The notes beneath the pieces are model-generated. The model was not told where the DNA came from. It saw only the letters and a program-made list of their open reading frames with translations, and did no database searches. Shown here one piece after another: positions 10,306 through 19,820 of a stretch of 64,000 bases of DNA (position 1 is its first letter; each line of letters begins with the position of its first letter). This stretch comes from Albimonas sp963816545 (GTDB lineage: Bacteria; Pseudomonadota; Alphaproteobacteria; Rhodobacterales; Rhodobacteraceae): the NCBI GenBank assembly GCA_963816545.1, contig CAWFLE010000020.1:186001-250000 (forward strand), in the 5' to 3' direction. The translations under genes and the position numbers were made by a program.

Positions 10306-11196
10306 TCAGACCAGCAGCTCGCCCCGCATCAGCACCACGCCGGCGCCCGAGACCTTCACGCCCTCGGGCGCCTCACTCGGGCCGAGGACCTCGACCTCCG
10401 CGCGGCCGGGCCGGCCCATCCAGTGGCCCTGGAGGGCGGTGAACCGCCGCTCCGGGATCAGGCCCCGGGACCAGAGATAGGCGCCGAGGCAGCCGGTGGC
10501 CGAGCCGGTGAACGGATCCTCCGCCGGCATCGGAGGCGCGAGCAGGAGGCGGGAGAAGACGTCGCCGCCGGGCTCGGCGCCGAGCACGCAGAGGAACGGC
10601 TCCATCAGCGCGGCGCCCTCCATATCCTGCCGCGCGCGCCAGGCCTCCAGCCGCGGCACGTCCAGCACCGCCCGCCGCAGCGCCTCGGCCGAGCGCAGGA
10701 CGGTCACGCAGAACGGCGTCCCGGTGGAGACGATGCGCGGCGGGTGCGCCACGTCCGAGGCGGCGAGCCCGAAGATCTCCGCCACCTCCTGCGGGTCCTG
10801 CTCCGCCCCGATCTCCGGCCGGCGCTGGGTCATGGTCACGCGGGTGAGCGCGCCGTCGCGCGAGGCCTCGATGGGCAGCACGCCCGCGCCCACCTCCAGC
10901 GTGAAGCGAGCGGGGCCGGAGGCGAGGTCGATCAGCCCGCGCGCCGCGAGCGAGGTCACGGTCGCCACCGTCGGGTGCCCCGCCATGGGGATCTCCCGCT
11001 CCGCGAGATAGTAGCGCGCCCCGAAATCCGCGACGTCGGAGGGGACCACGTAGGCGCACTCGCTCAGGCGCGTCTCCCGCACCAGCGCCGTGCGCGTCTC
11101 CTCCGGCAGGCCGGCCGCGTCATGGACCACCACGCAGGGGTTGCCGCCGAAGGGCGCGTCGGCGAAGGCGTCCACCCAGTCGAAGGGCAGGCTCAA
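10306..11196 (-). CDS. PhzF family isomerase-like protein
   Basis: 296-residue protein with the diaminopimelate-epimerase-like PhzF fold. Features: FGGNPC near residue 16-21, the catalytic glutamate candidate E46 in the LSECAYV segment, AGHPTVATV, and EDPFTGSATGCLGAY toward the C terminus. PhzF relatives catalyse acid-base isomerisations, but most family members have no known substrate and no phenazine genes are nearby. Its start overlaps the ccmE stop by four bases (ATGA), so it is co-transcribed with ccmE. Confidence 0.85.
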   Translation of the reverse strand: MSLPFDWVDAFADAPFGGNPCVVVHDAAGLPEETRTALVRETRLSECAYVVPSDVADFGARYYLAEREIPMAGHPTVATVTSLAARGLIDLASGPARFTLEVGAGVLPIEASRDGALTRVTMTQRRPEIGAEQDPQEVAEIFGLAASDVAHPPRIVSTGTPFCVTVLRSAEALRRAVLDVPRLEAWRARQDMEGAALMEPFLCVLGAEPGGDVFSRLLLAPPMPAEDPFTGSATGCLGAYLWSRGLIPERRFTALQGHWMGRPGRAEVEVLGPSEAPEGVKVSGAGVVLMRGELLV

Positions 11197-11639
11197 CCGC
11201 CCGTCGCCGGGGTCGGCTTGAAATGCCCCTGCTCCTTCAGCGTCTCGGCGATCTCGCGCGGCATGTAGGTCTCGTCATGCTTGGCGAGCACCTCCTCGGC
11301 CACGAACACCCCGCCGCGCAGCCGCCCCTCGGCGATGATCCCCTGCCCTTCGCGGAACAGGTCGGGCAGCACGCCGGCGAACGCCACCTCCTGCGCCGCG
11401 CCGCCGTCGGTCACGGTGAACCGCACCGTCCCGCCGGGCTCCCGCACCACGGAGCCGTCCACGACCAGGCCGCCCACGCGCAGCCGCTGCTCCGGCCCCG
11501 GCGCGCGCTCCACCAGCTCCGAGGGGCTGAGGAAGAACACGATGGAATCGCGCATCCCCACACCGACCAGCACCGAGGCGCCGACGAGGAACGCCGCCCC
11601 GATCCCGATCAGCACGATCCGGCGCTTCTTGCGCGTCAT
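11193..11639 (-). CDS. ccmE: Cytochrome c maturation haem chaperone CcmE
   Basis: Membrane-tethered periplasmic haem carrier that passes haem to the CcmF/CcmH complex. One N-terminal transmembrane helix follows the TRKKRR positive patch. The OB-fold domain contains the haem-binding histidine in VLAKHDETYMP, the family's H-D-E-x-Y signature. About 148 residues, normal size. ATG at 11639 chosen; a GTG two codons earlier is possible. Confidence 0.95.
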   Translation of the reverse strand: MTRKKRRIVLIGIGAAFLVGASVLVGVGMRDSIVFFLSPSELVERAPGPEQRLRVGGLVVDGSVVREPGGTVRFTVTDGGAAQEVAFAGVLPDLFREGQGIIAEGRLRGGVFVAEEVLAKHDETYMPREIAETLKEQGHFKPTPATGG

Positions 11640-11648
11640 GGCCACGGC

Positions 11649-12635
11649 TCAGCCCTCCGCCTGCGGGGTCGCGTCCTGGTGGCGCCGCGCGATGGCGGCG
11701 TTCACCTCCGCCCCGTATATGATCACCGCGCCCGAGATGTAGAAGAAAAAAAGCGTGACGATGACGCCCGCGAGCCCCCCGTACGTCACCGAATAGCGCC
11801 CGAAATTCGCCAGATAGACCGACAGCGCCGTCGCGGCCGCGGTCCACAGGATCAGCGTCGCCAGGATCCCCGGCCAGACCCGCCGCGCCCTCGGCTTTCC
11901 CGAGGGGATGATGACGTGCATCAGGTAGAGGAATGTCGCGAACGCTCCCGCGGCGATGGCGTAGCGCAGGAAGCCCAGCCCGAACGGCATCTCCACGTGG
12001 AACAGCCGCTCCGCCAGCGCGATGATCGAGGGCGCAAGGATCACCGCGAACCCCATCACCAGCGACACCAGCGTCCCCAGCAGCACGAAGCCGATCGCGA
12101 TCAGGCGGCTGAGGATCACGTTGCGGATCCGGCGCGGCTGGTAGGCCCGGTCGAAGCCGGTGTGGAAGCCCTCCACCGCGTTGGAGGAGATCCACAGCGC
12201 CACCGCGGCGGCGGTGGTGAGGATGCCGATGTGATCGCGCCCCAGCGCCTCGTCCATCAGGGGGCGGATCGCCTGCGCCACCTCCAGCGGCGCGATGTCG
12301 AACAGAAGCTCGGTCATCGCTTCCAGCTCTCCGGGACCGATGGTGGAGGCGGCCAGCGACGCGGCGAAGATGAGCCACGGAAACATCGCCGCAAGCAGCG
12401 CGTAGGCGATGTAGCCCGAGAGCGTCCAGCCTTCATGGGCGTCGAAGCTGATGGCCGCGCGGTAGAGGGATTTGAGGGTCGCGAGGCTGAACAGCTCCGA
12501 CGCCGCGCCCCGCATGCCCACGTCATAAAGCGCGACTGCGTCGGGATAGGGCGCCATGCGCGGCGGCACGGAGTGGCCGGCCGCGTGGGCGGCCGACATC
12601 GGTCCGTGCTCCGCCTCTTCCAGATCGTCGCGCAT
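11649..12635 (-). CDS. YihY/virulence factor BrkB family membrane protein
   Basis: 328 residues with a soluble N-terminal 70 and six or so hydrophobic helices. The segments ALLAAMFPWLIFAASLA, ILTTAAAVALWISSNAVEGF and GVIVTLFFFYISGAVIIYGAEVNA match the YihY family, whose last helix characteristically ends A-E-x-N. The family was once called ribonuclease BN by mistake; its real role is unknown, possibly transport. The gene ends nine bases before the ccmE start and could be in the same transcript. Confidence 0.9.
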   Translation of the reverse strand: MRDDLEEAEHGPMSAAHAAGHSVPPRMAPYPDAVALYDVGMRGAASELFSLATLKSLYRAAISFDAHEGWTLSGYIAYALLAAMFPWLIFAASLAASTIGPGELEAMTELLFDIAPLEVAQAIRPLMDEALGRDHIGILTTAAAVALWISSNAVEGFHTGFDRAYQPRRIRNVILSRLIAIGFVLLGTLVSLVMGFAVILAPSIIALAERLFHVEMPFGLGFLRYAIAAGAFATFLYLMHVIIPSGKPRARRVWPGILATLILWTAAATALSVYLANFGRYSVTYGGLAGVIVTLFFFYISGAVIIYGAEVNAAIARRHQDATPQAEG

Positions 12636-12697
12636 GCGCGCCTCCTGTCCGCCATCCTAGGGCGGCGGCGCGCCGGTTCAAAGCCGCCGCGACAGGA

Positions 12698-13727
12698 TCA
12701 CGGGAACATGGGCGCGAGGTCCAGCCCCGCCGTCTCCGGCTGGCCGAGCATCAGGTTCGCGCACTGCACCCCCTGCCCCGAGGCGCCCTTCACCAGATTG
12801 TCGAGCACCGAGACGATGATCGCCCGCCCCGGCCGCCGGTCCGCCGTCACCCCGATCCGGCAGAGGTTGGAGCCCCGCACATGCCGCGTCTCGGGCGCGC
12901 CGCCCATGTCCAGCACATGCACGAAGGGCTCGTTCGCGTAGCGCTGCGACCAGCGTGCGCTGGATCTCCTCCGGGTCGCCCTTCACGTAGATCGTGGACA
13001 GGATGCCCCGGTTCATCGGCGCCAGGTGCGGCGTGAAGCTGACGATGACCGGCTTGCCGGCGGCCTTCGACAGCTCCTGGTCGAACTCGGCGGTGTGCCG
13101 GTGGCGGGCGATGGAATAGGCGTCCATCCCCTCGGTGACCTCGGAGAACAGCTTGCGCTGCAAGGCCGAGCGCCCGGCCCCGGTGATCCCGGTCTTGGCG
13201 TCGATCACGATCTCCTCGGGGTCGATCACGCCGCCTTCCAGCAGAGGGACCAGCGGCAGCAGCCCGCAGACCACGTAGCAGCCGGTGCCGGCCGCGAGGC
13301 GGCAGGTCTTCAGCTCCTCCCGGTAGAACTCCGGCAGGCCGTAGACCGCCTCCTCCTGGAGGTCCGGCGCCACATGCTCATGCCCGTACCACCTGGCGTA
13401 TTCGGCGGCGTCCCGCAGCCGGAAGTCCGCCGAAAGGTCCACGATCTTCAGGTTCCGCGGCAGATGCGCGATCACCTCCTGCGCGGTGGCGTGCGGAAGC
13501 CCGCAGAACACGAGGTCGATGCCCGACCAGTCGATCTCCTCGGTCGTGACCACCAGCGGCAGGTCGAGATGCGCGAGATGCGGGTAGATCTCGCCCATCG
13601 TCTTGCCGGCGTTGCGGTCGGCGGCCAGGGCGGCGATCTCCATGCCCGGATGGGTGGTCAGCAGGCGCACCAGCTCCGCGCCCGTGTAGCCGCTGGCTCC
13701 GATGATCGCGACGCGCGCCTTGCTCAT
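12698..13727 (-). CDS. argC: N-acetyl-gamma-glutamyl-phosphate reductase ArgC (one frameshift)
   Basis: Third step of arginine synthesis: NADPH-dependent reduction of N-acetylglutamyl phosphate to the semialdehyde. N-terminal nucleotide-binding motif GASGYTGAELVRLL; catalytic cysteine in AGTGCYVV; HRHTAEFDQEL; SFTPHLAPMNRG. The frame breaks near 12948 (one extra base in the GTCGCAG region). Beyond it the expected RYANEPFVHVLDMGG and ETRHVRGSNLCRIG lie in the next frame. Corrected length 342 residues, as expected. First gene of the leftward block with ccmE. Confidence 0.94.
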
Positions 13728-13778
13728 GGGTGGTCTCCCTGCCTTCGAGGTCGCGGGGTCATACAGCCGCAGGGGCGT

Positions 13779-14659
13779 TCACGCAACGTCGCGGGCGCGG
13801 CCCTCCTCGAACTCGTAGCCGTAGCCGAGGTCCGCAAGCGGCCTCGGCGACAGCGCGTAGGTGGAGAGCCGCAGGTAGTCCATCATCGCGCGCGCGTCGC
13901 GGCTGCGGGCCGCGATCTCCTCCGGCGGCAGGGGGCGGCCGATCACCACCCGCACCGGCCGCCCGATCCGCCGGCGGAACTCGTTGATGAGCAGCGAGAG
14001 CCTGAGCGTCGCATGCAGATGGGAGGCGAGTTGGAAGGCCCGGCTGTTGGCCCCGTCGAAGAACACCGGCACCACCGCGGCGCCGGACCGGCCCACCATG
14101 CGCGCGGTGAAGGTGCGCCAGGCGGGGTCCATCGGCTGCCCCCAAGGCTCGCGGGAGGTGGAGACGGTGCCCCCGGGGAAGATCCCGATCGCCCCCCCCT
14201 GCGCGAGGAAGGCCATCGCCGCCTTGCGCGTCTCGAGGTTCACCTTCTGCGCCTCGCGCGTGCCGTCGAAGCTGATGGGCAGGATGACCTCGTCCAGCTC
14301 CTGCGCCTTGCGGAACACCTGATGGGCGATGATGCGGTAGTCCTTGCGGCGGGCCGAGAGCAGCCGCCCCATCATGAGCCCGTCGAGAATGCCGAACGGG
14401 TGGTTCGCGATCACCACCGCCGGCCCCTCCGCGGGGATGTTGGCGAGGCCCGCGCCGGGAAGGTCGAGCGCGAGGCCGAAGCGCCGCTCCATCACCTCCC
14501 AGAAGTCGGCGCCCTGGGCGACCTCCTTCTCGTAGTCCCGCGCCCGGCGGATGAGCGACAGGCGCCCGTCAGGTTCTCCACCACCCGGACGAAGACCTGC
14601 CCCGCGCGGGAGCCGACGCTGTGGGCGTAGCTGATCTCCCGGACGGCGTGACCTCTCAT
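13779..14659 (-). CDS. Lysophospholipid acyltransferase family protein (one frameshift)
   Basis: Glycerolipid or ornithine-lipid type acyltransferase. The PlsC fold is shown by the NHPFGILDGLMM block (family H-x4-D acyl-transfer motif) and by IGIFPGGTVSTS. The first 30 codons (MRGHAVREISYAHS ... VVENLTG) are in a different frame from the rest (RLSLIRRARDYEKE). One missing G near 14568 explains the break, and correction gives 293 residues. The length and N terminus suggest the acyl-ACP-dependent lyso-lipid acyltransferase group found in Rhodobacterales, but the acceptor cannot be fixed from sequence alone. Confidence 0.85.
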
Positions 14660-14827
14660 GCGCGGCTCCCCTGGGGTTCACGTCGCGTGCCTACGGTCGC
14701 GGCCCGCGGTTTGGCAAGACGCCGCCATGTCCTTCGCGGCGGCAACCGGTTCTTCATCATTTCGCTTAACGAATGCGCAACGCGAGGGTTCGCGCCGCGC
14801 ACCCTTTCCGAACGCGAGGGACGGGCG

Positions 14828-15834
14828 ATGACGACGCGGACCACTCCCGGAAGATTGACCACGATCCAGGGCCTGCGCGCCTTCGCAGCGCTGAACGTCG
14901 TGCTGCTGCACGCGCTGATCGGCGCGGACGGCGCGGGGGCGGAGCCGACGCTGCTCGGGGCCCTGCGCGGCTGGGGCGCGGGCGGGGTGGACCTGTTCTT
15001 CGTGATCTCCGGCTTCATCATGATCCACGTCCAGCGGTCCCGGAGGCGCGGGCCCGTCCCCTTTCTGAGGGAACGCATCCTGCGCGTGGCGCCGCTTTAC
15101 TGGGCGCTGACGCTGCTGCTGTGGAGCGTGCTGCTCGCCGCGCCGGCGCTGTTCGGGCGGTTCGAGACGTCGGCGGAGGGCGTGCTCGCCTCCCTGCTCT
15201 TCGTCTCGCAGCCGCTGGGGTTCGGGACGCCAACCCTCTATGTCGGCTGGACGCTGGAGCTGGAGATGCTGTTCTACGCGGTCTTCGCCGCCTCGCTGCT
15301 GCTTCCGGACCTGCGCCTCTCGGCCGCCGCCACGACGGGAGCGCTCGCGCTCGGCATCCTCGCCCTCGGCCTGCCGGTCCTGTGCCTGGAGTTCGCCATG
15401 GGAATGGCCGCGGGGCTGCTGCGCGTTCATGCGCCGCGCGCGGGGCTCGTGGCGATGGCGGCGGGGGCCGCGGGGCTGCTCGCCTCGCTCCCCGTCTCTC
15501 AGGACCCGTCGATCCTCGACATCCGGGCGCTGGTCTGGGGCTGCCGGCGACGCTGCTGGTCTGGGGGGCCGCGCAGGGGCCGCAGCTCCGCGCCCCGATC
15601 CTGGAGCGGCTGGGAGACGCGTCCTACGCCATCTACCTCGTGCAGGCGTTCGCCATCCCGGCGTTCTGGAAGGTCGCGCAGGCGACGCCGCTGGGCGCGC
15701 TGGGCGGAGACCTGCCGGCGCTCCTCTGCACGGCCGTCGTCGCGGTGGCGGGCGTGCTCTGCCATCGGCTGCTGGAGCGTCCGCTCGCCTCGCTGCTGCG
15801 CGGACGGCGGGAGAGGCGGCCAAGCCTCGCCTGA
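14828..15834 (+). CDS. Acyltransferase 3 family membrane protein (one frameshift)
   Basis: Multi-helix membrane acyltransferase of the kind that O-acetylates surface polysaccharides or lipids. Start region TTIQGLRAFAALNVVLLHAL with the family R and H residues, then VDLFFVISGFIM and FLRERILRVAPLYW. One missing G near 15540 (GGGG where five are expected) shifts the frame; downstream LPATLLVWGAAQGPQLRAPI and LGDASYAIYLVQAF restore the usual last helices. About 335 residues. Substrate unknown. Confidence 0.88.
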
Positions 15835-15842
15835 AACGGAAA

Positions 15843-15871
15843 CCGCCGCCTGCGGGTCTCGCAGGCGGCGG
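15843..15871. terminator. Bidirectional hairpin between acyltransferase and rpsI
   Basis: Perfect 12-bp stem (15843-15854 with 15860-15871) and 5-base loop between two convergent genes, eight bases after the acyltransferase stop and 25 before the rpsI stop. It is flanked by AAA on the left, which reads as TTT for leftward transcripts. Confidence 0.75.
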
Positions 15872-15896
15872 CGATCTTCGCGACGCTGGTACGGGA

Positions 15897-16385
15897 TCAG
15901 CGCTTGGAGAACTGGAAGCTCCGGCGGGCCTTGCGGCGGCCGTACTTCTTGCGCTCCACCACGCGGGCGTCGCGGGTGAGGAACCCGGCCGCCTTCAGCG
16001 CGGGGCGCAGCGACGGATCGTAAAGCGTCAGCGCCTTGGAGATGCCGTGCTTCACGGCGCCCGCCTGGCCGGAGAGACCCCCGCCCTTCACGGTCGCCAT
16101 CACGTCGAACTGGCCTTCCACGTTGCAGACCGAGAAGGCCTGCGCCAGCACCATCTGCAGCACGGGACGGGCGAAGTAGTCCTTCATCTCCTTCCCGTTG
16201 ACGGTCACCTTGCCGGAGCCGGGCTTCACCCAGACGCGGGCGACGGCGTCCTTGCGCTTGCCGGTGGCGTAGGACCTGCCGAGGGAATCGCGCACCGGCT
16301 CGCGGGGCGCCGCGGGCTCCTCGACGGCGTCCTCGCCGACCGAGAGGGTCTTCAGGTCGTCGAGCGACTTCAGGTCGTCGGACAT
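15897..16385 (-). CDS. rpsI: 30S ribosomal protein S9
   Basis: 162 residues. The conserved core runs from YATGKRKDAVARVWVKPG to the C-terminal KKYGRRKARRSFQFSKR, whose terminal basic tail contacts P-site tRNA. The first 35 residues are an acidic extension typical of Rhodobacterales S9 proteins. Two bases separate it from the rplM stop; the pair forms the usual L13-S9 operon. Confidence 0.98.
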   Translation of the reverse strand: MSDDLKSLDDLKTLSVGEDAVEEPAAPREPVRDSLGRSYATGKRKDAVARVWVKPGSGKVTVNGKEMKDYFARPVLQMVLAQAFSVCNVEGQFDVMATVKGGGLSGQAGAVKHGISKALTLYDPSLRPALKAAGFLTRDARVVERKKYGRRKARRSFQFSKR

Positions 16386-16387
16386 GG

Positions 16388-16852
16388 TCAGGCGCTCCGG
16401 GTGTTCTTGGAGTTCAGCGAGGCGACGTCCAGCGCCTCGGGATTCTGGGCCGTGTGGGGGTGGTCCGTCCCCGCATAGACCCGGAGGTTCGAGAGCTGCT
16501 TGCGGGTCAGCGGCCCGCCCGGCATCATGCGCTGCACGGCCTTCTCCAGCACCCGCTCGGGGAAGCGGCCGTCGAGGATCTGCTCCGCGGTGCGATTCTT
16601 GATCCCGCCCGGGTAGCCGGTGTGCCAGTAGTACACCTTGTCGGTGCGCTTGCGCCCGGTGAGCTGCACCTTGTCGGCGTTCACCACGATCACGTTGTCG
16701 CCCATGTCCATGTGCGGCGTGAACGAGGGCTTGTGCTTGCCGCGCAGGCGCATGGCGATCAGGGAGGCGACACGGCCGAGCACGAGGCCCTGCGCGTCGA
16801 TCACCACCCACTTCTTGTCGATGTCGGCCGGTTTGGCGGAGAATGTCTTCAT
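16388..16852 (-). CDS. rplM: 50S ribosomal protein L13
   Basis: 154 residues with the family signatures VVIDAQGLVLGRVAS, FTPHMDMGDNVIVVNA and YWHTGYPGG, then MMPGGPLTRKQLSNLRVYAG. Leads the rplM-rpsI operon, with a good promoter about 80 bases upstream. Confidence 0.98.
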   Translation of the reverse strand: MKTFSAKPADIDKKWVVIDAQGLVLGRVASLIAMRLRGKHKPSFTPHMDMGDNVIVVNADKVQLTGRKRTDKVYYWHTGYPGGIKNRTAEQILDGRFPERVLEKAVQRMMPGGPLTRKQLSNLRVYAGTDHPHTAQNPEALDVASLNSKNTRSA

Positions 16853-16939
16853 GGGTCCGTTCGTCTTTTCGGGGGCGTTCGGCCCCTTGGCGGCGTCTGG
16901 GACGGGAACGCGGAGGCCCCCGTCGGACGGATGCGAGCG

Positions 16940-16967
16940 GTTCTACGCATTCCCGCCGCCAAGTCAA
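16940..16967 (-). promoter_or_regulatory. Probable sigma-70 promoter of rplM-rpsI
   Basis: On the minus strand: -35 TTGACT (16962-16967), 16-base spacer, -10 TAGAAC (16940-16945). It sits about 90 bases before the rplM ATG. Confidence 0.55.
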
Positions 16968-17015
16968 TCGGCCTTCGGCTCGGAAAAGCATTTGAAATCA
17001 GCGTCTTGCAAAATA

Positions 17016-17029
17016 GGTATCCTGATACC
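17016..17029. promoter_or_regulatory. Perfect palindrome between rplM promoter and thioesterase gene
   Basis: GGTATC-CT-GATACC, a 6-bp inverted repeat in an AT-richer island. It lies upstream of the rplM promoter and downstream of the thioesterase stop, so it may be an operator for rplM or a processing site. No regulator can be assigned. Confidence 0.35.
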
Positions 17030-17064
17030 CCATCCAGAGGAGCGCTCCAGGACCGCCGACGCCC

Positions 17065-17484
17065 CTACGTCGCCCGCTTCGGTGGGATCGCGTAGGTCAT
17101 CGAGGCGTGGGCCACCGGCCCCTCCACGCCCGGCGAGAGGATCGTCACGTCCCCCACGCTCAGCGTGCGCCCGAGCTTGAGGATCCGCGCCTCGGCGGTC
17201 AGGTCCTTCGGCTCGGGCTTGCGCATGAAGTTGATGGCGCAGTTGGTGGTGACGGTCAGCGGCTCCCGCCCGATCATCAGCAGCGTGACGGCGTAATAGG
17301 CGCAGTCCGCCAGCCCGAACATCGAGGGGCCCGAGACGGTGCCCCCCGGCCGCAGGTCCGAGGGCGTCAGGTTCAGGCGCATCCGCACGAAGTTCGGCGC
17401 CGTCTCCTCCACCACGTACCTGCCCGCGACCTCGGGGAAGACCTCGTCCAGATAGGCGTTCAGCTCCTCGACCGTCATCTTCAT
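17065..17484 (-). CDS. PaaI family hotdog-fold thioesterase
   Basis: 139 residues. The hotdog central helix region is visible in RPGGTVSGPSMFGLADCAYY and the hydrophobic strands TVTTNCAINFMRKPEP and VAHASMTYAIPP. Family members hydrolyse acyl- or phenylacetyl-CoA thioesters. It is just upstream of rplM in the same direction; a thioesterase in this position recurs in Rhodobacterales (recollection, not checked here). Substrate unknown. Confidence 0.82.
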   Translation of the reverse strand: MKMTVEELNAYLDEVFPEVAGRYVVEETAPNFVRMRLNLTPSDLRPGGTVSGPSMFGLADCAYYAVTLLMIGREPLTVTTNCAINFMRKPEPKDLTAEARILKLGRTLSVGDVTILSPGVEGPVAHASMTYAIPPKRAT

Positions 17485-17628
17485 GCGCGCATCCTCCCTC
17501 TCGCTCCGGCATTTCCTCCGGGCGGGCGGCGCGAGGCAACCCCCGCGCGGCGGGCGCCGCTACGTCCGTCATGGTCGTTTCGCGAAATGCGGCCTACGGT
17601 GACCATCCCCAACAGGGAGGAAACACAA

Positions 17629-18945
17629 ATGAAACTCATGTCGCTCGCGCTCGTCTGCGCGCTGACGGCCACCGGCGCGCTCGCGCAGGCGCCGGACAGC
17701 ACCGACAACCGCATCGACCTCACCCGCCCCGACGCGCCCGAACTGGCGGCGCCCGGGGACCATGTCATCGGCGTGCGCACGCTGGAGGCGACCAATCCCG
17801 GCCAGCTCGACATCCTCAACGTCACGGCCGACGCGAAGCCCACCTACGATCGCCCCCTGACGCTGGAGGTCTGGTATCCGGCGGCCGAGGGGACCGAGCC
17901 GGGCGGCGTCTACAAGGGCGTGATCCTGCGCGACGGCCACGCCACCGCCGACATCCGCGGCCGCGCCGCGCGGGATGCGGAGCCGGCCTCGGACGGGCCC
18001 TACCCGCTGGTCATCATCTCCCACGGCTATCCGGGCAACCGCTTCCTGATGAGCCACCTCGGCGAGAACCTCGCCACCAAGGGCTACGTCGCGGTCTCCA
18101 TCGACCACACCGATTCGACCTACGAGAACAAGGCCGCCTTCGGCTCCACCCTGGTGAACCGGCCGCTGGACCAGAAATTCGTGCTGGAGGAGATGGCGCG
18201 GCAGGCCGAGGGGGACGGGTTCCTCAAGGGCCTCGTGGACGTGTCCTCGACCGGCCTCGTGGGCTACTCCATGGGCGGCTACGGCGCGGTGATCAGCGCC
18301 GGCGGCGGCGTGGCGCAGGAGGGGATCGACCTGAGCTGGGGCGCGCCGGAGGGCACGCTCGCCGTTCACAAGGCGGGCTCGGAGACGCATGAGGCGCTGA
18401 TCGACGAGCGCATCAAGGCGGTGGTCGCCATCGGCCCATGGGGCTGGAACCGCGGGTTCTGGAACGAGGAAGGCCTCGCGGGCGTGCGCAAGCCGGTCCT
18501 CTACGTCGCCGGCAGCCAGGACGAGACCTCGGGCTACGAGCCGGGGGTGCGGACCCTGTGGCAGCACTCCACCGGCGCGGAGCGCTGGCTGCTGACCTTC
18601 GAGAACGCGGGCCACAACGCCGCCGCGCCGATGCCCGCGCCGGTGGAGGCGTGGGCGCCGTCGGAGCACGTCGACTTCATCCCCGCCGCCCACTATCAGG
18701 ACGCCGTCTGGGACCAGCTGAAGATGAACAACATCCTCCAGCACTTCACGACGGCCTTCCTCGACTGGCAGATCAAAGGCGACGAGGCGAAGGCCGAGTA
18801 TCTCGACCTGATCGAGAACGCCAACGAGGGCGTGGTCGCCGTGAACGAAGACGGCACGCCCAAGCCCGAGAACACCCAGTGGAAGGGCTTCGAGAAGGGC
18901 GCGGCCAAGGGCCTGCGGCTCGAGCATCTCGCCAAGGGCGAGTGA
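17629..18945 (+). CDS. Secreted alpha/beta hydrolase (dienelactone hydrolase-like / PAF-acetylhydrolase-like)
   Basis: 438 residues with a cleavable signal peptide ending near ATGALAQA. Alpha/beta-hydrolase landmarks: PLVIISHGYPGNRF (oxyanion HG), AVSIDHTDSTY, nucleophile elbow GYSMGGYGA, then VLYVAGSQDE and FENAGHN supplying candidate acid and histidine. ATG chosen because it follows a strong AGGGAGG ribosome site by eight bases. Likely an exported esterase or lipase of unknown substrate. It stands alone, divergent from the thioesterase. Confidence 0.85.
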   Translation: MKLMSLALVCALTATGALAQAPDSTDNRIDLTRPDAPELAAPGDHVIGVRTLEATNPGQLDILNVTADAKPTYDRPLTLEVWYPAAEGTEPGGVYKGVILRDGHATADIRGRAARDAEPASDGPYPLVIISHGYPGNRFLMSHLGENLATKGYVAVSIDHTDSTYENKAAFGSTLVNRPLDQKFVLEEMARQAEGDGFLKGLVDVSSTGLVGYSMGGYGAVISAGGGVAQEGIDLSWGAPEGTLAVHKAGSETHEALIDERIKAVVAIGPWGWNRGFWNEEGLAGVRKPVLYVAGSQDETSGYEPGVRTLWQHSTGAERWLLTFENAGHNAAAPMPAPVEAWAPSEHVDFIPAAHYQDAVWDQLKMNNILQHFTTAFLDWQIKGDEAKAEYLDLIENANEGVVAVNEDGTPKPENTQWKGFEKGAAKGLRLEHLAKGE

Positions 18946-19016
18946 GCCTCATTCGGGGGGTTGGGCGCGGCCCCGCCCCCCGCTATCCTGCGGCCCGCAA
19001 GCCGGAGGATCCGCTA

Positions 19017-19820
19017 ATGAACGCCCCCCACACGCCCGACATCCTGCTGCGGGAGGATCTGGGCCCCGTCGCGCGGCTGACGCTGAACCAGCCGAAGACC
19101 ATCAACGCGCTGTCCGAGGCGATGCTGGAGCGCCTCCAGTCCGAGATCGACGCGCTCTCGGCCGACCGCGCGATCCGCGCCGTGGTGATCCGGGGCGCCG
19201 GCAAGGCCTTCTGCGCGGGCCATGACCTGCGGGAGATGCAGGCGGCGCGCCAGTCCCCCGACCGCGGCCGCGCCTATTTCAACGCCCTCTTCGCCCAGTG
19301 CGCGCGGATGATGACCTCGCTCACCCGCCTGCCCCAGCCCGTGATCGCCGAGGTGCACGGCGTCGCCGCCGCCGCGGGCTGCCAGCTGGTGGCGACCTGC
19401 GACATGGCCGTGGCCGCCGACACCGCCCGCTTCGGGGTGAACGGCGTGAACATCGGGCTGTTCTGCTCCACCCCGATGGTGGCGCTGACCCGCAACATCC
19501 CCGCCAAGCACGCCTTCGAGATGCTGACCACCGGCGAGTTCGCGGACGCCGCCCGCGCCCGCGAACTCGGCCTCGTCAACCGCGTGGTCCCGGAGGGGGA
19601 GCAGGAGGAAGCGGCGCTGGAGCTTGCGCGCAAGGTGGCCTCCAAGCTCGACGTCGCGGTGCGCATCGGCAAGGAGGCGTTCCACGCCCAGGCGGGCATG
19701 AGCCTCGACGCCGCCTACGCCTATACGGGCCGGGTGATGGCCGAGAACATGCTCCACCGCGACACCGAGGAAGGGGTCCAGGCCTTCCTGGAGAAGCGCG
19801 AGCCGGACTGGAAGCCCTAG
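19017..19820 (+). CDS. Enoyl-CoA hydratase/isomerase family protein
   Basis: 267-residue crotonase-fold enzyme. Oxyanion-hole segments GAGKAFCAGHDL and HGVAAAAGCQLVATCDM are intact, as is GVNIGLFCSTPMVALTR. It lacks the C-terminal peroxisomal-type multifunctional extension. The resemblance is to short-chain enoyl-CoA hydratases, but the exact acyl-CoA is not deducible. Its stop codon overlaps the stop of the convergent response-regulator gene by four bases. Confidence 0.88.
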   Translation: MNAPHTPDILLREDLGPVARLTLNQPKTINALSEAMLERLQSEIDALSADRAIRAVVIRGAGKAFCAGHDLREMQAARQSPDRGRAYFNALFAQCARMMTSLTRLPQPVIAEVHGVAAAAGCQLVATCDMAVAADTARFGVNGVNIGLFCSTPMVALTRNIPAKHAFEMLTTGEFADAARARELGLVNRVVPEGEQEEAALELARKVASKLDVAVRIGKEAFHAQAGMSLDAAYAYTGRVMAENMLHRDTEEGVQAFLEKREPDWKP

